Assembly: GCA_002299975.1 (NCBI GenBank)
Contig: DBOT01000027.1
Coordinates: forward strand, 1 to 12,914
Origin: Lactobacillaceae bacterium UBA639
GTDB taxonomy: Bacteria > Bacillota > Bacilli > Lactobacillales > Lactobacillaceae
Direction: 5' to 3'
DNA length: 12,914 nucleotides
Positions 7,258 to 12,561 of this stretch are shown here, piece after piece. Position 1 is the stretch's first letter, and each line of letters begins with the position of its first letter. The translations under genes and the position numbers were made by a program. The notes below the pieces were generated by a model that saw only the letters and a list, made by a program, of their open reading frames with translations, searched no databases and was not told the DNA's origin.

Positions 7258-7267
7258 TAGTAATCAA

Positions 7268-7311
7268 AAAGCGCAAACCAGAAGTCAGTTACGATTTCTG
7301 GTTCGCGCTTT
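7268..7311. terminator. Bidirectional intrinsic terminator
   Basis: A 16-base arm at 7268-7283 (AAAGCGCAAACCAGAA) pairs with 7296-7311 (TTCTGGTTCGCGCTTT) with one mismatch, around a 12-base loop. It lies between the transporter gene and the convergent split-barrel gene and can serve both strands. Confidence 0.88.
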
Positions 7312-7321
7312 CTTATCTTAT

Positions 7322-7948
7322 TTATTGTTTTTGTGAGGCCCCGGTCGTTGCATCCGGGTCCGCCGCCTCAGTTACCGAGTAGTCAGTATCATCACTAACT
7401 ACCGCGCCATCCTGGTAATGCTTCCCGTGACGGTCTTCTCGCGACAGGCCCAGGGCGGTCGACCACTCTTTGGTAGGGTGGTGAACCCGCCCCGTGATAT
7501 TCTGCACATCAATCGCCCACGTTGGCACACCCTTGACATCTTCGGCAGCAATTGCGACCGGAATCTTATTAACGTAGTGATGGATGATCGTCCGCAGGGC
7601 AAACAGCTTCTCTTGCGGATCCGTCAGTTGCCGCGGGATCCCGTTACCGATCACACTCATGAATGATGGGCCAAAGTCACCAACCCGCGGTGGGGTGTAG
7701 ATTAAATTTTCGTGACCATGATCAGTCTCAAAGCCAATTGCTTTTCCGGCATTCAGCGCAGCGGCCTTCTCACCATCCCCTGTACCATGAATGTAGATCG
7801 TGTAGTGACCATCCGCCCCTTCCTGGTAGCCGTAATGCACCGGCACAACGTAGGCACCGTGCTGGTTAGTCAGACCCAGGTGCAGGATCTGACACTGGTC
7901 AAGGATCCAGGAAAGCTTAGCATGATCTGTGACAATATCTTTTCGCAT
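7322..7948 (-). CDS. Pyridoxamine 5'-phosphate oxidase-like FMN-binding split-barrel protein
   Basis: This 208-residue cytosolic protein matches the split-barrel fold of the PNPOx/NimA-like group, which binds FMN and reduces varied substrates. Seen are the first strands ILHLGLTNQHGAYVVPVHYG (21-40), the strand YTIYIHG followed by GEKAAALNAGKAIGFETD (59-76), and IIHHYVNKIP (121-130) before a dimer-type C-terminal segment. The last 25 residues are acidic and look disordered. NimA-type proteins reduce nitroimidazoles, but that activity cannot be claimed here. GAGGGG (7955-7960) lies six bases before the ATG. It is the last gene of the marR operon, 27 bases after the B3/B4 gene, so MarR control is likely. 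It is less likely a true vitamin-B6 oxidase, whose length and motifs differ. Confidence 0.85.
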   Translation of the reverse strand: MRKDIVTDHAKLSWILDQCQILHLGLTNQHGAYVVPVHYGYQEGADGHYTIYIHGTGDGEKAAALNAGKAIGFETDHGHENLIYTPPRVGDFGPSFMSVIGNGIPRQLTDPQEKLFALRTIIHHYVNKIPVAIAAEDVKGVPTWAIDVQNITGRVHHPTKEWSTALGLSREDRHGKHYQDGAVVSDDTDYSVTEAADPDATTGASQKQ

Positions 7949-7975
7949 AATGATCCCCTCTCATGCTAACAAGCA

Positions 7976-8704
7976 TTACTGCATATCGGCTGGTACCTCA
8001 GCAACCGGGTTATCCTTCGTCAGGTGGTAAACCTGAGTTGGTTCAACGCCAAAGTGTTGGTTGATTAACTTGCGCAACTCTTCCATCGCCTCATCAGCTC
8101 GGGCAGCCTGGTCGGCGTTGACTGATTCAATGACCGCCACAACGTTTTGTGAGTCCGCCGTCAGCATCGTCCGCTGGGCATCACGCCAGTTCAAGCAACG
8201 ACAAACCGCACCTTCGTCATCGTAGTAACAAACTTCACCAGGCAGGGTCGGTTCATCCTCATCGGCTCCCACTGGACGAAAGGCTTGGCCGCCCTCAACT
8301 TGACCAAGGTGCATGGCGCCCTTGATCTTGTCCCGGTCTTCCATGCCAACCGGAACGCCGTAGGTCATGGAAACACTATTGTAGATGTCCACCATCGGAT
8401 CAATGGGGTCGAACGTCCGGCCCTGGTTAACCCGCTTCAGCAGCGCTTCGATTGAGGCCCGGGCCCCCTTCTTCTTCTTGAACTGTTGGTAAGCCTTCCG
8501 CCATTGGTCAACTACAGGATTCAGGCGGAAGGTTTCATTGGTCAGAAACTTTCCGGCTTCCTTGGTCGCATTGGTGAGCATCTCCCGCCGTTGAGCCAGG
8601 TTCTTATCCGTATCATGGTTATCAATTCCGTTGGCATATAAAATATTTACCTGAGCATCTGGAAAGAGGTCCCAGAAACTCTGGTCAACAACAACTTTAT
8701 CCAT
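7976..8704 (-). CDS. Free-standing B3/B4 tRNA-synthetase-domain protein
   Basis: This 242-residue protein looks like a stand-alone B3/B4 domain, the editing-site module of the beta subunit of phenylalanyl-tRNA synthetase. Bacterial free-standing copies are mostly of unknown function; trans-editing of mischarged tRNA has been suggested for such modules. Typical features are the opening VDQSFWDLFPDAQVNIL (6-22), the central block DPMVDIYNSVSMTYGVPVGMED (102-123, with the invariant-looking N109), the segment GQAFRPVGADEDEPTLPGEV (139-158), and RTMLTADSQNVVAVIES (178-194). The start at 8704 is chosen because AGGAGG lies just upstream at normal spacing; the longer frame to 8830 would run inside marR. 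It is 13 bases downstream of marR and 27 upstream of the split-barrel gene, in the middle of the operon. Confidence 0.88.
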   Translation of the reverse strand: MDKVVVDQSFWDLFPDAQVNILYANGIDNHDTDKNLAQRREMLTNATKEAGKFLTNETFRLNPVVDQWRKAYQQFKKKKGARASIEALLKRVNQGRTFDPIDPMVDIYNSVSMTYGVPVGMEDRDKIKGAMHLGQVEGGQAFRPVGADEDEPTLPGEVCYYDDEGAVCRCLNWRDAQRTMLTADSQNVVAVIESVNADQAARADEAMEELRKLINQHFGVEPTQVYHLTKDNPVAEVPADMQ

Positions 8705-8717
8705 CTTCAAAAGCCTC

Positions 8718-9170
8718 CTAGTATTCTCGCTTACCGCCATGCTTAACCAGGTTCCAGTCGCCATCAATGTTGTGGCGGACTCGAACCAGGTAATCATGAA
8801 CCTGCTGTGCTTCTTCGTCAGTAAAACCACGGAGCGCTACCGCATTAGAGTGTTGATTTTCCCGAATGATGAAGGGATAAATCTCCTTTCCCTTTTCGGT
8901 AACGAACAAGTGCTTAATCTTCTTGTTCTGCGGATCACTGCGCCACTCAATAAAGCCCTTTTGTTCAAGCTTTTTGACGGCACGAGCAATCGTGGTCCGA
9001 TCAACCTTTATCAAGTTCGACAGTTGCTCAGAGATGATTCCCGGATGTTCATAGATTCGCACAACGTAGAGGTACTGGCCACGTGCCAGGCCAATCTGTT
9101 TAAACTCAATGTTTGACATCGAATCCAATGCCCGCTCAATCATCCCAACTTCTCGTAAAATATCGATCAT
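8718..9170 (-). CDS. MarR-family transcriptional regulator
   Basis: This 150-residue winged-helix protein has the MarR layout: N-terminal dimer helices (1-35), a helix-turn-helix with ISEQLSNLIKVDRTTIARAV (46-65), a wing (IEWRSDPQNKKIKHLFVT, 74-91), and C-terminal helices for dimerisation. MarR proteins repress their own operons and release DNA on binding phenolic or oxidising ligands. No cysteine is present, so sensing by thiol oxidation as in OhrR is not possible. The start at 9170 is preferred: AAGGAG (about 9181-9186) is correctly placed, and longer frames up to 9278 would translate the operator and the upstream terminator. It is first in an operon with the B3/B4 and split-barrel genes. 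A perfect palindrome at 9206-9225 overlies its promoter. Confidence 0.93.
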   Translation of the reverse strand: MIDILREVGMIERALDSMSNIEFKQIGLARGQYLYVVRIYEHPGIISEQLSNLIKVDRTTIARAVKKLEQKGFIEWRSDPQNKKIKHLFVTEKGKEIYPFIIRENQHSNAVALRGFTDEEAQQVHDYLVRVRHNIDGDWNLVKHGGKREY

Positions 9171-9193
9171 GGTAAATAGTCTCCTTGTCCATA

Positions 9194-9221
9194 ATAATAT
9201 CACTGTTTGTTGCAATTGCAA
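9194..9221 (-). promoter_or_regulatory. Promoter of the marR operon
   Basis: On the minus strand TTGCAA (9216-9221) is followed after 16 bases by TATTAT (9194-9199). The -35 box lies within the palindrome at 9206-9225, so a bound repressor would exclude polymerase. Confidence 0.6.
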
Positions 9222-9225
9222 CAAA
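9206..9225. promoter_or_regulatory. Perfect 20-bp palindromic operator, probable MarR site
   Basis: TTTGTTGCAATTGCAACAAA is a perfect palindrome centred between 9215 and 9216. Size and symmetry fit a MarR dimer site, and it sits on the promoter of the marR gene itself. There is no T-run, so it is not a terminator. Autoregulation is inferred from position. Confidence 0.75.
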
Positions 9226-9237
9226 AACTGAAGGCAA

Positions 9238-9262
9238 TAAAAAAGGGCCAGATGCCCCTTTT
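9238..9262 (-). terminator. Terminator of the ABC-like/SDR-like/DUF1836 operon
   Basis: On the minus strand AAAAGGGG (9262 to 9255) pairs with CCCTTTT (9247 to 9241), followed by a T-rich tail. It lies directly after the DUF1836 stop codon and before the marR promoter, which separates the two minus-strand operons. Confidence 0.75.
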
Positions 9263-9264
9263 GT

Positions 9265-9792
9265 TTATCCCTTTTCAACTTTCAAAGGCTGCTGCCGACG
9301 CCGCATATCAGCGAAGATGTGTTCAGCCTTGAGGTGGGCCAGAACAGCCTTGATCGCTGATTCCATCAGTTCTTGATTGGCAGGTTTGATTTCAATGCCA
9401 TCATCAATCGGTTGACCAGTCAGGATCGATTCCAAAACCGCAGCAAAGTGATCGTAAGCCAGCTGAGGATAAGTATCAATTGTCAGTTGGGCAATTCCCG
9501 CCCGAATGTCATCAATATTAAAGCTAACCTTGAAGAACCCGATCAGCAGCAGGTCAACCAGCTGGTTAACGGCGTACTTTTTCTTAATCGGTGCTTGGAT
9601 GACCTTCTTTTTGACGTAGTTATTGACCATCGCCTTGGTCAGTGGTTCGACGTCAAAGCTAGCTAGTTGCTCATTAACCACCGTTACTACCTGGTCTACA
9701 TAAAGGCCCAGGGTCGGCAGTTCTTTCCAGCGCGGTAGGTGAACATGTTGAACTGTTTCTTGCCAGTGTTGGTAATCTGTTATCTCTTTCAT
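9265..9792 (-). CDS. DUF1836-domain protein, putative DNA-binding
   Basis: This 175-residue protein matches the DUF1836 family of Firmicutes, whose biochemical role is not established. Characteristic features are LPRWKELPTLGLYVDQVVTV (19-38), which gives way to a helix-turn-helix-like segment LTKAMVNNYVKKKVIQAPIKKKY (51-73), and a helical C-terminal half. The TKAMVNNYVKxxxI pattern resembles the first helices of MerR-type DNA-binding domains, so a regulatory role is plausible but inferred. TGAGGT lies about seven bases before the ATG. The gene is third in an operon, 14 bases after the SDR-like gene, and is followed by a terminator. It could regulate the operon or act on the same target as its neighbours. 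Confidence 0.88.
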   Translation of the reverse strand: MKEITDYQHWQETVQHVHLPRWKELPTLGLYVDQVVTVVNEQLASFDVEPLTKAMVNNYVKKKVIQAPIKKKYAVNQLVDLLLIGFFKVSFNIDDIRAGIAQLTIDTYPQLAYDHFAAVLESILTGQPIDDGIEIKPANQELMESAIKAVLAHLKAEHIFADMRRRQQPLKVEKG

Positions 9793-9806
9793 GTTGTTAC
9801 CTCATT

Positions 9807-10337
9807 TCACTTACTTGGCATAACGCCAATCGAATGGTTATCAAACTTTCCGGTCGTCAGGGCCGTCTCCAAGACAGTGGCCAATTGCTCTTCACTAATA
9901 TTCTCACCCGACAGTGGCTGGCCCTCGTCCACTATTTGAGTATGAGCGGCTCCTTCCCCCAGCGGCAATGCCCGGACCACCACGTACGGCAGCTCCAATT
10001 CATCAATCATCTTGATTGCGTACTGATGTGCCCAAACCTCTTGCATTGCCCGCTTACCGTACCAGTGCTTTAGCTGAGCCTCATCCGCATCATCGGCCGT
10101 CCCGGCAATTGAGAGCATCACAATTTTCTGCGGGGGAAAGAGGGAACGATCGACCAGGTCCGCCAGCTGCTGAACCTCGTCATCAACCGGATCGCCGGCC
10201 TGGGGAAGCCAGCAAAGAATATCACCGGCCTCCAATTCAACATCGAAATTGTTTGCTGCTACGGCCGCATATGAATTTTCCATGATCAGCCGGGCCAATC
10301 GGTCGTGGCGACGGCTAATTACCACAATTCGTGCCAT
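9807..10337 (-). CDS. Rossmann/SDR-like protein lacking the glycine-rich loop
   Basis: The 176-residue product resembles atypical short-chain dehydrogenase (NAD(P)H-binding, YwnB-like) proteins in its second half: the strand KIVMLSIAGT (71-80), the YxxxK-like WYGKR (92-96), a long helix MQEVWAHQYAIKMIDELELP (98-117), and the strand YVVVRALPLGEG (118-129). The N-terminus begins with the strand ARIVVIS, but the GxxGxxG nucleotide loop that should follow is replaced by RRHDRLARL, and the region up to residue 45 is unlike the family. Binding of NAD(P) is therefore doubtful. GGAAGG lies about seven bases before the ATG. It is 12 bases downstream of the degenerate ABC-ATPase-like gene and 14 upstream of the DUF1836 gene. 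Older annotations of relatives as saccharopine dehydrogenase-related should not be read as function. Confidence 0.78.
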   Translation of the reverse strand: MARIVVISRRHDRLARLIMENSYAAVAANNFDVELEAGDILCWLPQAGDPVDDEVQQLADLVDRSLFPPQKIVMLSIAGTADDADEAQLKHWYGKRAMQEVWAHQYAIKMIDELELPYVVVRALPLGEGAAHTQIVDEGQPLSGENISEEQLATVLETALTTGKFDNHSIGVMPSK

Positions 10338-10349
10338 TATTTTTCCTTC

Positions 10350-11213
10350 CTAGTAGGCCATCAGTTCATCTTCAACTGTGGCGTCCTCAATCCGAACATC
10401 AGTGATCGTACTCTGCTCAAGCAGCGGTAGGAGAGCCTGGATATTGCCGGTGTAAAGGAACCGCGTTTCATTTGGCGCCTCTTCCAACATATGGGCCCCC
10501 ATCCGGACAGCCATCTCCACCGGTAGCCCCGTTCCGGTCACAGTAACTGTACAGTCAACGCCATCTCCCAAATGAAGGGCCCGGACAGAGGTCAGGTGAC
10601 TCCCGTTGAAGTAGTAGATCACATCAGCAAACCGCATCATAGTCGAAACGTTCTCACTAGTAAAGAGAACCAGCGAATCAGTCTTTTGGGTATAGTCTTT
10701 GAGCAGTTGTCCCATCGTCAACCGTGCCTGTTCCGACAGCTTGTCGAGGCCCTGATCTAAGACAACGATCGACCGGCGCAAGGCAAGCATAATGATTAGT
10801 TTCAGTTCTTGCTGCTGGTTATCACTGAGGTCAGCCAGCTTAGTTTCTGGTTGAATGTCCAGCGGTTGAAGCATCTGCAGTGTAGCATCCAAGCTTAGGG
10901 CCCCATCTTGGTGACGGCAAGCCTTTTGAATTGCCTTCTCAACTGTTCGCCCACGCAGGCTAATCTCCGCCAGATTGGCAATAACATCGTCATGGTGACG
11001 GCGAAGATACTTTAGGTCCTGGCCATTAACAGTTACATCCCCATCCAGGACCTTACCCGCACCGACAATCAATTGTTCGAGCGATGAAGTGGCGCCATCA
11101 TCATTACTACAGATTGCAACCATCTGCGGTGATGTCAACTCCATCGAAACATCTTCAAGTTGGTCCCCAGATTTAGCCTCAAACGTTAGGTTACTTAAGC
11201 TAATTCTACTCAA
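10350..11213 (-). CDS. ABC-ATPase-like protein with degenerate catalytic motifs
   Basis: About 287 residues with the layout of an ABC transporter ATPase, but the key residues are missing. The opening SRISLSNLTF, EDVSMEL and later GDVTVNGQDLKYL match strands around a nucleotide-binding site. The Walker A position reads CSNDDGATSS (35-44), with no lysine. The signature is LSDNQ (129-133) instead of LSGGQ. Walker B is IVVLDQ (149-154), with Gln in place of the catalytic Glu. The switch histidine is replaced: FTSEN (184-188) instead of TH. A C-terminal domain of about 75 residues resembles that of multidrug/lantibiotic-type ABC ATPases. No permease gene is adjacent. Start: TTG 11213 has AAGGGGAG (11221-11228) seven bases upstream, better than GTG 11237, which would also sit too near the predicted transcript start. 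It heads the operon with the SDR-like and DUF1836 genes. The intact reading frame argues against simple decay. Confidence 0.8.
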   Translation of the reverse strand: MSRISLSNLTFEAKSGDQLEDVSMELTSPQMVAICSNDDGATSSLEQLIVGAGKVLDGDVTVNGQDLKYLRRHHDDVIANLAEISLRGRTVEKAIQKACRHQDGALSLDATLQMLQPLDIQPETKLADLSDNQQQELKLIIMLALRRSIVVLDQGLDKLSEQARLTMGQLLKDYTQKTDSLVLFTSENVSTMMRFADVIYYFNGSHLTSVRALHLGDGVDCTVTVTGTGLPVEMAVRMGAHMLEEAPNETRFLYTGNIQALLPLLEQSTITDVRIEDATVEDELMAY

Positions 11214-11249
11214 CTTCCCACTCCCCTTATTTCTCACTACTCTCCATTA

Positions 11250-11258
11250 ATTTTAGCA
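11250..11258 (-). promoter_or_regulatory. Extended -10 promoter of the ABC-like operon
   Basis: On the minus strand TGCTAAAAT (11258 to 11250) is an extended -10 element identical to that before the acyltransferase gene. A TTGACT at 11268-11273 is too close (12 bases) to act as its -35. Transcription would start near 11243, which supports translation from TTG 11213 over GTG 11237. Confidence 0.4.
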
Positions 11259-11338
11259 TCTTATCCCAGTCAACGGGAGCGTCTTTGCAAAACTGTTTCA
11301 CCTAAATCAATTAGGCCAAACGTAACACGACTGACAAA

Positions 11339-11365
11339 TTGTTAGCCGCATAAATGTAGTATAAT
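11339..11365 (+). promoter_or_regulatory. Candidate promoter of nrdI
   Basis: A perfect TATAAT at 11360-11365 is preceded by TTGTTA (11339-11344) with a short 15-base spacer. It is the only consensus -10 box before nrdI. Between it and the divergent promoter lies a small inverted repeat, CCTAA-ATCAA-TTAGG (11301-11315), of unknown meaning. Confidence 0.45.
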
Positions 11366-11414
11366 TAATCAGAATCTAGCTTTTAGAATGAATATTAGAA
11401 AGAAGTATTAGCCA

Positions 11415-11882
11415 ATGGCTCCAATCAACATCATCTATACCTCAATTGAGGGAAATACGCGGGCGTTCATCAAGCGCCTCAGTGCATATGCTGAACAGCA
11501 ACATGCTCTCAATGAGGACAACCCCCTCATCACCGCCAAAGAAATCAGCGACCAAACAATCCCGGAAGACGAAAAAGAACCCTTCTTCGTCTTCGTACCT
11601 ACCTATCTGACCGGAGGAAACGGGATCGATTCTGGGTTCACGGAAATTATGACCAACGCCCTCGGTGAATACATTGAGTCCGGCGATAATGCCCAGTATT
11701 GCGTCGGCGTGGTCGGTAGTGGTAACCGTAACTTCAACGAGCAATACTGTCTCACTGCCCGCAAGTATGCCAAGCAATTTAATGCACCATTCCTAGCCGA
11801 TTATGAACTCCGTGGTACGTCACGTGATGCTGAGCATATTTATGCTATTCTCCGGGACCGCTGGAATGAGGTTCACGCCTAG
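11415..11882 (+). CDS. nrdI: NrdI-family flavodoxin-like protein
   Basis: This 155-residue protein matches NrdI, the FMN flavoprotein that supplies oxidant to assemble the dimanganese-tyrosyl cofactor of class Ib ribonucleotide reductase. Seen are the phosphate loop YTSIEGNTRAF (8-18; TS-EGNT in place of the usual SSKTGNT), the FMN loop PTYLTGGNG (62-70), and the diagnostic GSGNRNFNEQYCLTARKYAK (101-120) followed by YELRGTSRDAE (130-140). AGAAAGAAG (11397-11405) is nine bases before the ATG. The usual partners nrdE, nrdF and nrdH are not next to it: the left neighbour is the divergent ABC-like operon and the right one a convergent VOC gene, with terminators in between. It may therefore serve a reductase encoded elsewhere or have another flavodoxin role. 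Family assignment is firm; function in place is inferred. Confidence 0.9.
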   Translation: MAPINIIYTSIEGNTRAFIKRLSAYAEQQHALNEDNPLITAKEISDQTIPEDEKEPFFVFVPTYLTGGNGIDSGFTEIMTNALGEYIESGDNAQYCVGVVGSGNRNFNEQYCLTARKYAKQFNAPFLADYELRGTSRDAEHIYAILRDRWNEVHA

Positions 11883-11887
11883 CTAAC

Positions 11888-11923
11888 AAAAAAGCCTCTC
11901 TGTTCTACCAGAGAGGCTTTTTT
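11888..11923. terminator. Strong bidirectional intrinsic terminator
   Basis: AAAAAAGCCTCTCTG (11888-11902) and CAGAGAGGCTTTTTT (11909-11923) form a perfect 15-pair stem with a six-base loop. The A- and T-runs make it active in both directions, for nrdI and the convergent VOC gene. Confidence 0.95.
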
Positions 11924-11928
11924 ATTAC

Positions 11929-12369
11929 TTAATCTTGCGGCACATTGGCGGCAGCGGTAATCAGCCAAGTAATACCGTACTTATCGACGACCTGGCCCAT
12001 CTGACTATTGAACATCCAGTTACCAAATGGGACCGTCACTCTTTGATCTTCTGAACCAGCCAGGCGATCAAAAAGCTGACGAGCCTGTCCCGTATCATCA
12101 AAGTTCAACATAATTGAAACTAAGGCTGAGGATTGGGGAGTCCCCATTGTGGCGTCCGCACAGATGATCTTCTGCCCGGCAATCGTAAATTCACCACGAA
12201 GCGTCGTCTGCTGGAGGCTCTCGTCATCCGTAGCCATTCCGAGGTTCTCCGCCTGCTCCTCATTGAGCGACTGGTGGTACGTAATCTCTGCCCCAAAGGC
12301 TTGGACATAATAGTCCATGGCCTCCTTAGCGTTTTTGAATGTTAAGTACGGGTATATTTTTGCCGTCAT
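11929..12369 (-). CDS. VOC-superfamily (PhnB-like) protein
   Basis: This 146-residue protein has the paired beta-alpha-beta-beta-beta modules of the vicinal oxygen chelate superfamily, nearest to the PhnB-like group. Typical are the opening IYPYLTFKNAKEAMDYYVQAFGAEI (5-29), the strand ETTLRGEFTIAGQKIICAD region (about 53-72) and the closing GNWMFNSQMGQVVDKYGITW (116-135), which corresponds to the family's D-x-(F/Y)-G-x-x-W ending. Such proteins act as dimers; members range from glyoxalases to antibiotic-binding proteins, so no reaction is assigned. The start at 12369 is chosen because GGAGG lies six bases upstream and the family opening begins there; 12387 would add six residues. It is monocistronic, with a near-consensus promoter and a shared terminator. 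Confidence 0.9.
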   Translation of the reverse strand: MTAKIYPYLTFKNAKEAMDYYVQAFGAEITYHQSLNEEQAENLGMATDDESLQQTTLRGEFTIAGQKIICADATMGTPQSSALVSIMLNFDDTGQARQLFDRLAGSEDQRVTVPFGNWMFNSQMGQVVDKYGITWLITAAANVPQD

Positions 12370-12399
12370 GATTTTCCTCCGTATCAATGTTCATCGTTG

Positions 12400-12428
12400 A
12401 TTATATGGTTCAAACGAGTTTCCGTCAA
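12400..12428 (-). promoter_or_regulatory. Near-consensus promoter of the VOC gene
   Basis: On the minus strand TTGACG (12423-12428) and a perfect TATAAT (12400-12405) are exactly 17 bases apart. It is the best promoter in the window and suggests strong, possibly constitutive, expression of the small VOC protein. Confidence 0.8.
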
Positions 12429-12489
12429 ATTTTCCGCAAATGGTTCATTGAGCTCTCATCGTTATTTAATCATAGTTGGCAATGCATTA

Positions 12490-12498
12490 TGCTATAAT
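12490..12498 (+). promoter_or_regulatory. Extended -10 promoter of the MFS gene
   Basis: TGCTATAAT (12490-12498) is a perfect extended -10 element. A TTGGCA at 12476-12481 is too close to be its -35 box. The leader to the GTG start is about 57 bases; I see no riboswitch or attenuator in it. Confidence 0.55.
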
Positions 12499-12561
12499 GG
12501 TATGGCTTAATTAGTTTAATGTTTTACCTACACTCAGTACGAAAGGAAGGAAGAATATATC

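Noticed and set aside
8705..8830. Longer N-terminus for the B3/B4 protein starting at 8830
   Set aside because: The extension overlaps marR in another frame and has no family similarity; AGGAGG just before 8704 decides the start.
9206..9225. Palindrome read as a transcription terminator
   Set aside because: No loop and no T-run after it; its position on the marR promoter fits an operator better.
9171..9278. Longer N-terminus for the MarR protein starting at 9278
   Set aside because: It would translate the terminator and the palindromic operator, lacks a ribosome binding site, and the added residues do not fit the family; 9170 has a proper site.
10350..11213. Pseudogene call for the ABC-like gene
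   Set aside because: The frame is intact with a good ribosome binding site and tight operon spacing, so motif loss looks like change of role and not decay; conservation data would be needed to be sure.
12470..12561. Riboswitch or attenuator in the leader of the MFS gene
   Set aside because: No stable hairpin with a T-run and no recognised aptamer pattern in the roughly 57-base leader.
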